From Thermohalobaculum sp050330995 (GTDB lineage: Bacteria > Pseudomonadota > Alphaproteobacteria > Rhodobacterales > Rhodobacteraceae), in NCBI GenBank assembly GCA_050330995.1, contig JBHJHI010000060.1, forward strand, positions 1 to 64,000: a DNA stretch of 64,000 bases, given 5' to 3'. The translations under genes and the position numbers were made by a program. The notes beneath the pieces are model-generated. The model worked only from the letters and a program-made list of their open reading frames with translations. It searched no databases and had not been told where the DNA came from. Below are positions 8,970-18,125 of the stretch, piece after piece (position 1 is the first letter of the stretch; each line of letters opens with the position of its first letter).

Positions 8970-9890
8970 ATGGCCCGCTACGTCCTCCAGAGGCTCCTCG
9001 CGGCGCTCGTGACCGTCTGGGTCGCGACGATTGCCGTCACGGCGCTCGTCCACCTCGTCCCCGGCGACCCGGTCGAGGTGATGTACGGCAGCTTCCAGAC
9101 GACGGAGGCGGAGCTGGAGGCCATCCGCGCCCGCCTCGGCCTCGACCGCCCCGTCTGGGAGCAGTACCTCATGTACCTCGGCCGGGTGCTCCAGGGCGAT
9201 CTCGGCCGCTCCATCGTCGGCGACCAGCCGGTGCTCGACATCCTGCTGACGCGCTTTCCGGCCACGCTCGCGCTCACGGTGGCGAGCCTCGCCATCGCCG
9301 TCGTCGTGGGTATGACGCTCGGCTTCCTCGCGGCCTACCGCAGGGGGACGTGGGTGGACGCGGGCGCGATGATCCTCGCCATCGTGGGCGTCTCGATGCC
9401 CCACTTCTGGCTCGGCCTCCTGCTGCTGTTCCTGTTCTCGCTGACGCTCGAGTGGCTGCCGGTGGCGGGCGGCGACTGGCGGAGCCTGATCCTGCCGGCG
9501 CTGACGCTCGGGCTCGCCAACGCGGCGGTGCTCGCGCGGCTCACGCGCTCGGCGATGATCGACATCTTCGACCAGGACTTCGTGCGCACGGCCCATGCCA
9601 AGGGGCTGCCGAGGACGGTCGTCCTCTACCGCCACGCGCTGCGCTCGGGGCTCGTGCCCATCGTCTCGATGCTCGGGCTGCAGTTCGCCTACCTGATGGG
9701 CGGCGCCATCGTGGTCGAGAACGTCTTCGCCTGGAACGGGGTCGGCCGGCTCGCCATCGAGGCGGTGTTCGCGCGCGACTATCCGCTCATCCAGGGCTTC
9801 ATCCTGTTCTTCGCCGCCGTGGTCGCGCTCGCCTCGTTGATCGTGGACGTGGCCTACGCCTTCCTCGACCCGAGGATCCGCTACGCATGA
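8970..9890 (+). CDS. ABC transporter permease, DppB type
   Basis: This 306-residue inner-membrane protein begins MARYVLQRLLAALVTVWVAT, the typical first helix of DppB-like permeases, followed by HLVPGDPVEVMYG. About six membrane segments are visible. The EAA-type loop is present as DFVRTAHAKGLPRTVVLYRHALRS (its halves are around residues 195-220) and couples to the ATPase. It pairs with the next permease, whose start overlaps its stop by 4 bp (ATGA). Confidence 0.93.
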   Translation: MARYVLQRLLAALVTVWVATIAVTALVHLVPGDPVEVMYGSFQTTEAELEAIRARLGLDRPVWEQYLMYLGRVLQGDLGRSIVGDQPVLDILLTRFPATLALTVASLAIAVVVGMTLGFLAAYRRGTWVDAGAMILAIVGVSMPHFWLGLLLLFLFSLTLEWLPVAGGDWRSLILPALTLGLANAAVLARLTRSAMIDIFDQDFVRTAHAKGLPRTVVLYRHALRSGLVPIVSMLGLQFAYLMGGAIVVENVFAWNGVGRLAIEAVFARDYPLIQGFILFFAAVVALASLIVDVAYAFLDPRIRYA

Positions 9891-10783
9891 CCGACGCCGC
9901 CGCCTCGCCCCCGCGCGCCACCGCGACGGCGCCGCCCGCCGCGCGGCAGGCGCGCGGGTTCCTGCGCGCCCTCCTCGCCTCGCCCTCGGGCGTCATCGGC
10001 CTCGTCATCGTGGCGGTGCTGGCGGTCGCGGCGCTGACCGCGCCGGTCCTCGCGCCCTACGACCCGATGCGCATGGCCGCGGGCCCGCGCCTCGAGCCGC
10101 CCTCGTGGGATCACTGGATGGGCACCGACGACTTCGGCCGCGACGTGTTCAGCCGCATCCTGCACGGCGCGGTGCTGACCTTGCAGATCGGCGTGATCGC
10201 CGTCGGGATCTCGCTGACCTCGGGGCTCCTCCTCGGGCTCGTCGCGGGCTACGCCTCGGGCTGGACCGAGCGGGTGCTCATGCGCCTCGTGGACGTGCTG
10301 TTCTCCTTCACCGAGATCGTGATCGCGCTCGCTTGCCTCGCGATCCTCGGCGTCGGGCTCACCAACGCGATGATCGCCATCGGCATCGCCTCCATTCCGT
10401 TCTACGCGCGCATCACCCACTCGGTCGTGCTCGTCGAGAAGGGCAAGCCCTACTTCGAGGCCGCCGTCGCCGCCGGCGCGGGGCACGGGAGGCTGATCTT
10501 CCGCCACCTCCTGCCGAACGTGATCCCGACGCTGATCGTGGTCGGCACGCTCGGCGTCTCGACGGCGGTGCTCGCCGCCGCCGGCCTCTCCTTCCTCGGC
10601 CTCGGCGCGCAGCCGCCGGCGCCCGAGTGGGGCTTCATGCTCTCGGCCTCGCGCGACCTGATCTCGCGCGCGCCGTGGATGATGATCTTCCCCGGCCTCG
10701 CCATCGCCGTCGTCGTGCTCGGCTTCAACCTGCTCGGCGACGGCATCCGCGAGGTGCTCGACCCGCGACAGAGGGCCCGATGA
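9887..10783 (+). CDS. ABC transporter permease, DppC type
   Basis: This 298-residue permease has its ATG overlapping the upstream stop. An Ala/Pro-rich cytosolic N-terminus of about 25 residues precedes the first helix (GVIGLVIVAVLAVAALTAPV). HWMGTDDFGRDVFSRILHGA is the conserved DppC periplasmic-entry block, and AAVAAGAGHGRLIFRHLLPN is the EAA loop that contacts the ATPase. It forms the heterodimeric channel with the DppB-type protein. The stop overlaps the ATPase start by 4 bp, which indicates tight translational coupling. Confidence 0.93.
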   Translation: MTDAAASPPRATATAPPAARQARGFLRALLASPSGVIGLVIVAVLAVAALTAPVLAPYDPMRMAAGPRLEPPSWDHWMGTDDFGRDVFSRILHGAVLTLQIGVIAVGISLTSGLLLGLVAGYASGWTERVLMRLVDVLFSFTEIVIALACLAILGVGLTNAMIAIGIASIPFYARITHSVVLVEKGKPYFEAAVAAGAGHGRLIFRHLLPNVIPTLIVVGTLGVSTAVLAAAGLSFLGLGAQPPAPEWGFMLSASRDLISRAPWMMIFPGLAIAVVVLGFNLLGDGIREVLDPRQRAR

Positions 10784-12504
10784 GCGATCCCGTCCTGTCC
10801 GTGCGCGGCCTGAGCGTCGCCTTCGGCCGCGGTCCCTCGCGCAACGTGGCGGTGAAGGACCTCTCCTACGACCTCGCCGCCGGCGAGACGCTCGCGATCG
10901 TGGGCGAGTCGGGCTCGGGCAAGTCGGTCTCCTCGCTCGCCCTTCTCGGCCTCCTGCCGCCGCGCGCGGCGCGCGTCGAGAGCGGCACCGCCTTCTTCGA
11001 GGGGCGCGACCTCCTCGCGATGACCGAGGCCGAGCGCCGGCGGGTTCGCGGCGACCGCATCGCCATGATCTTCCAGGAGCCGATGACCTCGCTGACCCCG
11101 GTGCTCAGAATCGGCCTCCAGCTCACCGAGGGCCTCGTCGCGCACGCCGGCATGGACCGGCGGGCGACGGAGATGCTCGACCTCGTGGGTCTCGACCGGC
11201 CCGAGAAGCGGATGCGCCAGTTCCCGCACGAGCTGTCGGGGGGGATGCGCCAGCGGGTGATGATCGCCATGGCCATGGCCGCCGACCCCGCGATCCTGAT
11301 CGCCGACGAGCCGACGACGGCGCTCGACGTCACCGTGCAGGCGCAGATCCTCGACCTGATGCGCCGGCTCAAGCGCGAGTTCTCCACGGCCATCGTGCTC
11401 ATCACCCACGACATGGGCGTCGTCGCCGAGATGGCCGACCGCGTGGTGGTGATGCACGAGGGCGAGAAGGTCGAGGAAGGCCGCGCCGCCGATCTCTTCG
11501 CCCGGCCCGAGAAACCCTACACGCGCCGCCTTCTCGACGCCGTGCCGCGCCTCGGCGCCCGCGCGGCCGAGCCCGCGCCCCGCGCCGTGGTCGAGACGCC
11601 CGCACCCGTGGGCGAGGCGCTCGTGCGCGCCGAGGGGCTGTCGAAGACGTTTCGCGAGAGCGCCTGGCTCTTCGGGAGCGGCAAGGCCAGCGCCCACGCC
11701 ATGCGGGACGTGGGCTTCACCCTCGCCGAGGGGGAGACGCTGGCGCTCGTCGGCGAGTCGGGCTCGGGCAAGTCCACCACCGGCCGCGCCGTCCTGCGGC
11801 TGATCGAGGTGGACCGCGGCACCATCGAGATCGGCGGCGTGGACGTCCGCGCCCTCTCGGGCGCAGGGCTGCGCCGCGCCCGGCGGCGGATGCAGATGGT
11901 CTTCCAGGATCCCTTCGCCGCGCTGAACCCGCGCATGAGCGCGGGCGCGCTGGTGGCCGAGCCGATGACCATCCACGCCGTCGCCACCGGCTCGGAGCTC
12001 GACGACCGCGTCGAGGCGCTGTTTCGCCGCGTGGGCCTCGGCCCCGAGCACATCGCCCGCTATCCCCACGAGTTCTCGGGCGGCCAGCGCCAGCGCCTGT
12101 GCATCGCCCGCGCCCTCGGCGTCGGGCCGAGGCTGATCGTCGCCGACGAGCCGACCTCGGCGCTCGACGTCTCGGTGCAGGCGCAGGTCCTGGAGCTGAT
12201 GCTGGAGTTGCAGCAGAGCCTCGGGCTCGCCTACCTCTTCATCTCCCACGACATGGCCGTGGTCGAGGAGATGGCCCACCGCGTCGCCGTCATGCGCCAG
12301 GGCCGGATCGTCGAGAGCGGCCCGCGCGCCGCCGTGCTCGGCGAGGCGCGCCACCCCTACACCCGCGCGCTGCTCGCCGCCGTGCCGGTGCCCGACCCGA
12401 CGCGCACGCGCGGCGTGCTGCCGGTCCTCGATCCCGAGGCCGTGCCGATGGGCCCGCTCGCCGCGGCCGCGCCCGGCCACCTCGTCGCGCAGGCGGCGGC
12501 ATGA
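10780..12504 (+). CDS. Fused double ABC ATPase, DppD-DppF type
   Basis: This 574-residue protein holds both nucleotide-binding domains of a peptide-type importer in one chain. The first domain has Walker A GESGSGKS, signature LSGGMRQR and Walker B ILIADEPTTALDVT. The second has GESGSGKST, FSGGQRQR and LIVADEPTSALDVS. Each half ends with the family's C-terminal extension (KPYTRRLLDAVP and HPYTRALLAAVP). Both sites look catalytically complete. Such fusions are common in Hyphomicrobiales and Rhodobacterales. It overlaps the permease before it and the uncharacterised gene after it by 4 bp each. Confidence 0.94.
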   Translation: MSDPVLSVRGLSVAFGRGPSRNVAVKDLSYDLAAGETLAIVGESGSGKSVSSLALLGLLPPRAARVESGTAFFEGRDLLAMTEAERRRVRGDRIAMIFQEPMTSLTPVLRIGLQLTEGLVAHAGMDRRATEMLDLVGLDRPEKRMRQFPHELSGGMRQRVMIAMAMAADPAILIADEPTTALDVTVQAQILDLMRRLKREFSTAIVLITHDMGVVAEMADRVVVMHEGEKVEEGRAADLFARPEKPYTRRLLDAVPRLGARAAEPAPRAVVETPAPVGEALVRAEGLSKTFRESAWLFGSGKASAHAMRDVGFTLAEGETLALVGESGSGKSTTGRAVLRLIEVDRGTIEIGGVDVRALSGAGLRRARRRMQMVFQDPFAALNPRMSAGALVAEPMTIHAVATGSELDDRVEALFRRVGLGPEHIARYPHEFSGGQRQRLCIARALGVGPRLIVADEPTSALDVSVQAQVLELMLELQQSLGLAYLFISHDMAVVEEMAHRVAVMRQGRIVESGPRAAVLGEARHPYTRALLAAVPVPDPTRTRGVLPVLDPEAVPMGPLAAAAPGHLVAQAAA

Positions 12505-13439
12505 CGGTCGGGATCGCGGTCTCGGGCCCGAACGCGGGCCGCGCCGCCTGGCGCGCGCTGCGCGCGGTGGAGGCGGTCGGGCGCGGCGCCGTCGGCGGCT
12601 TCGCGAGCTTCGTGGTCCTCACGGCGGGGGGCGAGGTGCTGCGCGCCGAGACCCAGCGCGGCGGCGGCGCGGCGCTCTGGGACGGCGCCGGCCCGCCCGA
12701 GACCGTGGCCGCAGCACCGCTCGCGGGGCTCATGTCCTCGGGCCCCGACCGGCCCGAGCCGCTCTCGGCCTTCGCTGCCGCCGATCCCGCCGCCGGCATC
12801 GTCACCGGCCACCGCCTGCCGATCCTGCCGGGCCCCGACGGGGTCGCGCCCATCCGCGCCGCCCTCAACCGCCTCGCCGCCGGCACCGACCCGGAGACGG
12901 CGGTCGCCGAGGCGCTCGCGCCCGACCCCGACGGCGACGCCGGCCTGATCGCGCTGACCCGCGACGGGCGCATCGCGCTCGCCGAGACCGAGGCCGTCGC
13001 CGCGCGCGACGACCGCGGCTCGGCGCTCGTGCGCGACGCGGCGACGGGGCTCTCGGTCGGGGTGCTGCACAACTCGATCTTCCCGCACGCGGCGCTCGCC
13101 GCCCTCGCGGTCTCGGCCGCCGTGGACGCGGTCTTTCCCCGCGACGCCTTCGACGCCCGCGCCCCCCTCGCAGGCCTCGCCGTCGCCGCCGGGCCGCGCC
13201 GGCGCGAGGTCGACGCCGCTGGCCGGGCCGTCGCCCTCTGGGCGCCGGCCGAGGGCTGGCGCGGCGCCGCCTGGGAGGGCTCGCCCGTGCGCCGCGGCGC
13301 CCCGGTGACGCGCGCGGGCCGCATCGTGGGCCGGGTCACGGGCGAGTGCTACGCGTTGGCCCGCGGGGGCGTGGTGGTCGGCGCGCGCGGCGAGGCCGCG
13401 GTGCGCTGGCGCTGGCTCGCGGCGGAGGCGGCGGCGTGA
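12501..13439 (+). CDS. Uncharacterised protein co-encoded with the peptide-type ABC operon (possibly DUF6963)
   Basis: This 312-residue soluble protein begins MTVGIAVSGPNAGRAAWRAL, with a Gly-rich segment AVGGFASFVVL around residue 33. It has no signal peptide and no membrane segment. From memory it resembles the DUF6963 group, which is also found next to peptide-type transporters; I cannot verify this here. The 4-bp overlap with the ATPase gene puts it in the same operon, and it may act on the imported compound (inference). The composition is Ala/Gly/Arg-rich, as in the neighbours, so nothing suggests recent transfer. Confidence 0.7.
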   Translation: MTVGIAVSGPNAGRAAWRALRAVEAVGRGAVGGFASFVVLTAGGEVLRAETQRGGGAALWDGAGPPETVAAAPLAGLMSSGPDRPEPLSAFAAADPAAGIVTGHRLPILPGPDGVAPIRAALNRLAAGTDPETAVAEALAPDPDGDAGLIALTRDGRIALAETEAVAARDDRGSALVRDAATGLSVGVLHNSIFPHAALAALAVSAAVDAVFPRDAFDARAPLAGLAVAAGPRRREVDAAGRAVALWAPAEGWRGAAWEGSPVRRGAPVTRAGRIVGRVTGECYALARGGVVVGARGEAAVRWRWLAAEAAA

Positions 13440-13780
13440 GCGCCCCGGAGCTTCCGGTGCTTCCGCGGCCGTGTCCCTTCGCCAGCGAGATGGGCGGCTA
13501 GGCGCCGGGGCCGACAGGCCGGACCGTGGGGGCCGGCGGCCGGTCGGTCGCGGCCGCTCGCCGCGGCGAGGCGCCCGCACGGCGACGGGGCGAGGCGCCG
13601 TCGGTCCCGGGCAGGGAGGGTGAGGGACGGATTTCCCACGATCGGTCCCCGGCCGTGCGGCGGTGGATTGACCCGGAGTCCGGCGCGGGGCGATCCTCGC
13701 GGCAAGCGCGACGGGGCCGGCTGTCCCGGACGCGGGGCCGGGCGCGCCAAGACGCCCGCCCGACACAGGGAGGACGACCC
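13440..13780. other. Intergenic region between the two ABC operons
   Basis: This 341-bp stretch has many GC-rich inverted repeats, including the 14-bp palindrome CTCGCCGCGGCGAG at 13557-13570. It separates the peptide-type operon from the cyclase-branched-chain operon. A 21-codon GTG frame (13436-13501) overlaps the upstream stop by 4 bp but is too short to claim. A promoter for the cyclase gene is expected in the last 150 bp; none is clear. Confidence 0.35.
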
Positions 13781-14713
13781 ATGAAGGCGACGACGATCGC
13801 GCTCGGCCTCGCCGCGGCGCTCGCGGCCACGCCGGCCGCACCCCAGGACTGGGTGCCCTCGCCCTATGGCGCGGACGACCGGATCGGCGCGGCCAACCGC
13901 ATCACGCCCGAGACGGTCACCCGTGCCGCGGGCCTCGTGACCGAGGGCAGGACCTACGCGCTCGGCATTCCCGTCGACCGCTCGACGCCGGGCTTCGGCG
14001 CGCGGAACCTGTCGGTGACCATCCTGCAGCCCGACCAGTTCGGCGGCGTCAGCTTCGGCGAGAACGAGATGAACTACATCGACGACGTGTTCATGGGCTG
14101 GCTCGGACTCGGTACGCAGATCGACGCGCTCGGGCACCTCGGCATCGCCAACACCTTCTACAACGGCAGGAAGGTGGGCGACTTCGTCAAGACGACCGGC
14201 GTGACCGAGCTCGGCATCGAGGGCATCCCGCCGCTCGTCGGGCGCGGCGTCCTGCTCGACATCGCCGCCCACCGCGGCGCCGATCGGCTGCCGGCGGGGG
14301 AGCTGATCACGGTGGAGGATCTCGAGGCGGCCGCCGGAGCCGCCGGGCTCGCCGTCGAGTCGGGCGACATCGTGCTCCTGCACACCGGCTGGCTCTCGAT
14401 GATCGACGAGGACCCGCAGGCCTTCGCCGCCGGCGAGCCCGGCATCGACGCCGAGGGCGCGCGCTGGCTCGCCGAGCGCGGGGCCGTCGCGGTGGGGGCG
14501 GACACCTGGGGCCTCGACGCGGTGCCGAACCCGGACGGCCTCGTGTTCCCCGCCCATCAGGAGCTGCTCGCCAAGAAGGGGGTCTACATCCTCGAGAACG
14601 TCGACACGCGGGAGCTGGCCGCCGACGGCGCGACGGAGTTCCTGTTCGTGCTCGGGCAGCCTCGCTACCGCGGCGCGGTGCAGGCGATCATCAACCCGGT
14701 CGCGATCCGCTGA
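13781..14713 (+). CDS. Cyclase-family hydrolase with signal peptide (kynurenine formamidase-like fold)
   Basis: This is a 310-residue protein. The ATG at 13781 follows AGGGAGGA and opens a signal peptide (MKATTIALGLAAALAATPAA), so it is predicted to be periplasmic. The body matches the Cyclase family (PF04199 type): GADDRIGAANRITPE, LGTQIDALGHLG as the metal-binding block, GRGVLLDIA, and GDIVLLHTGW. In the formamidase branch the block reads GTHxDxxxH; here the first His is Gln, as I recall for the secreted branch. Relatives hydrolyse amides or lactones with a bound metal. It is the first gene of a run ending in a branched-chain-type transporter and an SDR, so it probably acts on the imported compound or its precursor. 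Confidence 0.88.
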   Translation: MKATTIALGLAAALAATPAAPQDWVPSPYGADDRIGAANRITPETVTRAAGLVTEGRTYALGIPVDRSTPGFGARNLSVTILQPDQFGGVSFGENEMNYIDDVFMGWLGLGTQIDALGHLGIANTFYNGRKVGDFVKTTGVTELGIEGIPPLVGRGVLLDIAAHRGADRLPAGELITVEDLEAAAGAAGLAVESGDIVLLHTGWLSMIDEDPQAFAAGEPGIDAEGARWLAERGAVAVGADTWGLDAVPNPDGLVFPAHQELLAKKGVYILENVDTRELAADGATEFLFVLGQPRYRGAVQAIINPVAIR

Positions 14714-14866
14714 GAGAGGTCGGCGCCACCCGTTTCCACCCGCAAAGGGATGTGGACAGGGCTCTCGGCGTCGACCAGCATCCGACTTAGCAGGGAGGCC
14801 GGCCCGGACCGGTCCCCGTGACGAGGCGGCCGCAGAGCCGCCCGGCGACAAGTCAGGGAGGAATCA

Positions 14867-16171
14867 ATGACACGACTTCGGCTCATGGCCGTCGCCGTGG
14901 GCGCGATCGCGCTCGCGGCCGGCGTCCCCGCGCTCGCGGCCGACAAGCCCGAGCGGCTGCGCATCGGCATCACGGCCTTCCTGTCGGGGCCGGCCTCGGT
15001 GTTCGGCCAGCCCGCGCAGGCCGCCGGCGAGATGCTGATCGAGCAGATGAACGCCGAGGGCGGCAGCGGCGGCGTGCCGGTCGAGGCCTACTGGGTGGAC
15101 GAGGGCGCGGGCGGCGAGGCGCTGTTGTCCGAGTATCGCCGTCTCGTGCAGGACGTCGGCGTCGACGCCATGCTCGCCTCGATCTCCTCGGGCAATTGCA
15201 ACAAGATCGCGCCTCTGGCCGAGGACCTGAAGGTCCTCAACATCATGTGGGACTGCGGCACCCAGCGCATCTTCGAGGAGGGCGACTACGAGTACGTCTT
15301 CCGCACGCAGGCGAACGCGACGCCCGAGATGCTCGCGACCGTGCTCTACCTCCTGAAGACCAAGCCCGACTTCGAGACCATCGCGGTCGTCAACCAGGAC
15401 TACGCCTGGGGACGCGATAGCTGGGACATCTTCTCGACGGCGCTGAGGGCGATGAAGCCCGACGTCGAGGTCGTCGCCGAGTTCTTCCCCAAGTTCGGCG
15501 CGCCCGACTTCTCGACCGAGATCTCGCGGCTCCAGGCGCTGCGCCCGGACGTGATCCTCTCGACCTCCTGGGGCGGCGATCTCGACACCTTCGTGCGCCA
15601 GGCGGCGCAGCGGGGCCTGACGCAGACCTCGACGCTGGTGCTGCCGCTCGCCGAGAGCTCGCTCCAGCGCCTCGGCTCGGCGCTGCCGCCGGGCCACATC
15701 GTCGGCGGGCGGGGCGATCACTACTTCCTGCACCCCGAGAAGACGGGCGACGAGGACTACATGGCCTTCGTCGAGGCCTTCCGCGAGAAGACCGGCGCCT
15801 ACCCGATCTACCCGGTCTTCCACATGGCCCAGGCGCTCGCGGCGCTGGAGAAGGCCTACGAGACCGCGATCGAGGCCAACGGCGGCGAGTGGCCGGGCGA
15901 GGAGCAGGTGATCGAGGCGATGGACGGACTGAGCTTCGCCGGCCTCGGCCGCGAGGTGACCATCCGCGAGGACGGACAGGGCCTCGAGGACCAGCTGCTC
16001 GGCACCACGGCGACGAGCGAGGAGTACGACTTCGCGATCCTCGACGACATGATGATCTTCGACGCCGAGGACATCACTACCCCGGTCGGCGAGACCTCGA
16101 TCGAGTGGATCGGGACGCTCGGGCCGGAGTTCGTCGAGCGCGTCGAGGCCGACCGCTTCTCCGCGAAGTGA
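14867..16171 (+). CDS. Branched-chain-type ABC transporter substrate-binding protein
   Basis: This 434-residue binding protein of the Leu/Ile/Val family (Peripla_BP_6) has a signal peptide ending near ALAADKPE and a mature start RLRIGITAFLSGPASVFGQP. The central AVVNQDYAWGRDSW and PDVILSTSWGGDLDTF blocks match the two-lobed fold. It starts 153 bp after the cyclase gene, with a GGGAGGAA site before the ATG. Many relatives bind aromatic acids, amides or urea rather than amino acids. The cyclase and SDR neighbours argue for a carboxylic-acid or amide ligand here (inference). Confidence 0.92.
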   Translation: MTRLRLMAVAVGAIALAAGVPALAADKPERLRIGITAFLSGPASVFGQPAQAAGEMLIEQMNAEGGSGGVPVEAYWVDEGAGGEALLSEYRRLVQDVGVDAMLASISSGNCNKIAPLAEDLKVLNIMWDCGTQRIFEEGDYEYVFRTQANATPEMLATVLYLLKTKPDFETIAVVNQDYAWGRDSWDIFSTALRAMKPDVEVVAEFFPKFGAPDFSTEISRLQALRPDVILSTSWGGDLDTFVRQAAQRGLTQTSTLVLPLAESSLQRLGSALPPGHIVGGRGDHYFLHPEKTGDEDYMAFVEAFREKTGAYPIYPVFHMAQALAALEKAYETAIEANGGEWPGEEQVIEAMDGLSFAGLGREVTIREDGQGLEDQLLGTTATSEEYDFAILDDMMIFDAEDITTPVGETSIEWIGTLGPEFVERVEADRFSAK

Positions 16172-16217
16172 ACCCGCCGGCACCGCCGTCGTCGCGCCCC
16201 ACGCACGGGAGGCCAGC

Positions 16218-17123
16218 GTGAACGCCCAGCTCGTCGCCCTCGCCCTCTTCGACGGCGTGGCCTACGCGGCGCTCGTCTTCCTCGTCGCCGTCGGCCTCAC
16301 GCTGATCTTCGGCGTGCTGCGCATCCTGAACGTCGCGCACGGCTCGTTCTACGCCATCGGCGCCTACGCCATGGCCTCGGTCGGCGGCGCGGTCTTCGCC
16401 GCCGGCGTCACGCCCTGGCTCGGCCTGCCGCTGATGCTGCTCGCCGCCGTGCTCGTGGGCGTCCTGCTCGGGGGACTGGTCGAGAAGTTCCTGCTCAGCC
16501 GCATCTACGAGATGGACCAGGTGCTGCAGATCCTGCTCACCTTCGCCGTCTTCATGATCCTCGAGGACGTCCAGCGCCTCGTCTGGGGCGTGCAGCCCTA
16601 CTTCGAGGCGAGCCTCCTGAACGCCATGGGCACGGTCGAGGTGCTGGGGATCACCTATACCGCCTACCAGCTGATCTTCCTGCCGGCGGTCGCGGTGGCG
16701 GTGCTCGCGGGGCTCAGGCTGTTCCTGCGCCGCACGCTCTCGGGGCGGCTGATCCTCGCGGTCACCGAGGACCGCGAGGCGGCGACCGCCATCGGCATCG
16801 ACGCCGAGCGGGTCTATCTCGTCACCTTCGTCGTCGGCGCCTCGCTCGCGGCCTTCGGCGGCGCGCTCGCCTCGCAGACCACCTCCGTGCTGCCCGGCAT
16901 CGGGGCGGACATGATCGTGCTCTCTTTCGCCGTGGTCGCGACCGCCGGGCTCGGCCAGATCGAGGGCGCGGCGATCACCGCGCTCCTGATCGGGCTCGGG
17001 CGCAGCTTCTCGGTCTACCTGATGCCGGAGCTGGAGGTGATCATGCCCTACCTCATCATGCTCGTGGTCCTGCTGATCCGCCCCGAGGGGCTGTTCGGCA
17101 TGGCCCGGACGCGGAAGATCTGA
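16218..17123 (+). CDS. Branched-chain-type ABC permease, LivH family
   Basis: This 301-residue membrane protein starts at GTG with GGGAGG upstream. The early block LTLIFGVLRILNVAHGSFYAIGAY and the later LILAVTEDREAATAIGID are the LivH signatures. About eight membrane helices are seen. It pairs with the LivM-family protein that begins 3 nt after its stop. Confidence 0.93.
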   Translation: MNAQLVALALFDGVAYAALVFLVAVGLTLIFGVLRILNVAHGSFYAIGAYAMASVGGAVFAAGVTPWLGLPLMLLAAVLVGVLLGGLVEKFLLSRIYEMDQVLQILLTFAVFMILEDVQRLVWGVQPYFEASLLNAMGTVEVLGITYTAYQLIFLPAVAVAVLAGLRLFLRRTLSGRLILAVTEDREAATAIGIDAERVYLVTFVVGASLAAFGGALASQTTSVLPGIGADMIVLSFAVVATAGLGQIEGAAITALLIGLGRSFSVYLMPELEVIMPYLIMLVVLLIRPEGLFGMARTRKI

Positions 17124-17126
17124 GCC

Positions 17127-18125
17127 GTGGCGGGTGCGCTCCGCATCGCCGTGCCGCTCCTCCTCGTCGCGGCCGTCGCCCTCGCGCCGCTCGCGGACCC
17201 GACGAGCCGGGTGCTCCTGACGCTGGCGCTCGCCAAGGGGCTCGCGGTGCTCGGCATCGTCGTGCTGTTGCAGGCGGGGCAGGTCTCGTTCGGCCACGCG
17301 CTCTACTTCGCGGTCTCGGCCTACGCCGCCGCCTTCCTCGGCCACCGTCTCGGCGGCGGCGAGCTTCTGCTGATGCTCGTGGCCGGCACGCTCGGCGCGC
17401 TGGTCGTCGGCGTCGTCGTCGGCCTCTTCGTCGTGCGCTATCGCTACATCTTCTTCGGAATGCTGAACCTCGCGGTCTCGATGATCTTCTTCTCGATCCT
17501 GGAGAAATTCTACTACCTGACCGGCGGCTCGGACGGGATGCAGGTCGCGCGCCCGCTGGTGCTCGGCGTCGAGACGGGGCGCGAGGCCTTCGAGACGCTG
17601 CTCTTCTACCTCACGCTCGTCCTCTGCCTCGCCGCCGCCTGGGGCACGCACCGCTTCCTGAACTCGCCGATCGGCAACATGATGCGCGCGATCAAGACCA
17701 ACGAGGTGCGCCTCGAATACCTCGGCGTCTCGGCGCGGCGCGTGCTGCTGGTCGGCTACGCGCTCTCGGCCGCGCTCGGGGGCCTCGGCGGCGCGCTGAC
17801 CGCGGTCGCGCAGGGGATCGTGACGCCCGAGTACGCGTTCTGGGTGCGCTCGGGCGAGTTCGTCTTCATCGCCATCCTCGGCGGCTCGGGCTCGGTCGGC
17901 GGCGCCTTCGTGGGCGCGCTGATCTACGAGGCGGTGCGCACCTACGCCGCCGCCTTCGCCGCGGACGTCTGGCAGATGATCCTCGGCGTCGTGCTGCTCG
18001 TCGTCATCCTGTTCCGCCCCTCGGGCGTCGTCGGCGCCTGGGTCGAGGCGCGCGACCGCCTCGGCAAGCGCGCGGGCGGCCGCGGGACCCCGGCCGGGCG
18101 CGCGGAGCGGAGGGCGGCGGAATGA
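17127..18125 (+). CDS. Branched-chain-type ABC permease, LivM family
   Basis: This 332-residue membrane protein starts at GTG. QAGQVSFGHALYFAVSAYAAAFL matches the conserved LivM helix pair, and MRAIKTNEVRLEYLGVSARR is the ATPase-contact loop. The C-terminus is a basic tail of about 25 residues. The stop overlaps the ATPase start by 4 bp. Confidence 0.93.
   Translation: MAGALRIAVPLLLVAAVALAPLADPTSRVLLTLALAKGLAVLGIVVLLQAGQVSFGHALYFAVSAYAAAFLGHRLGGGELLLMLVAGTLGALVVGVVVGLFVVRYRYIFFGMLNLAVSMIFFSILEKFYYLTGGSDGMQVARPLVLGVETGREAFETLLFYLTLVLCLAAAWGTHRFLNSPIGNMMRAIKTNEVRLEYLGVSARRVLLVGYALSAALGGLGGALTAVAQGIVTPEYAFWVRSGEFVFIAILGGSGSVGGAFVGALIYEAVRTYAAAFAADVWQMILGVVLLVVILFRPSGVVGAWVEARDRLGKRAGGRGTPAGRAERRAAE

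Noticed and set aside
13436..13501. A 21-codon GTG frame overlapping the end of the uncharacterised ABC-operon gene
   Set aside because: It shows the GTGA coupling seen elsewhere, but it is too short and has no similarity I can name.
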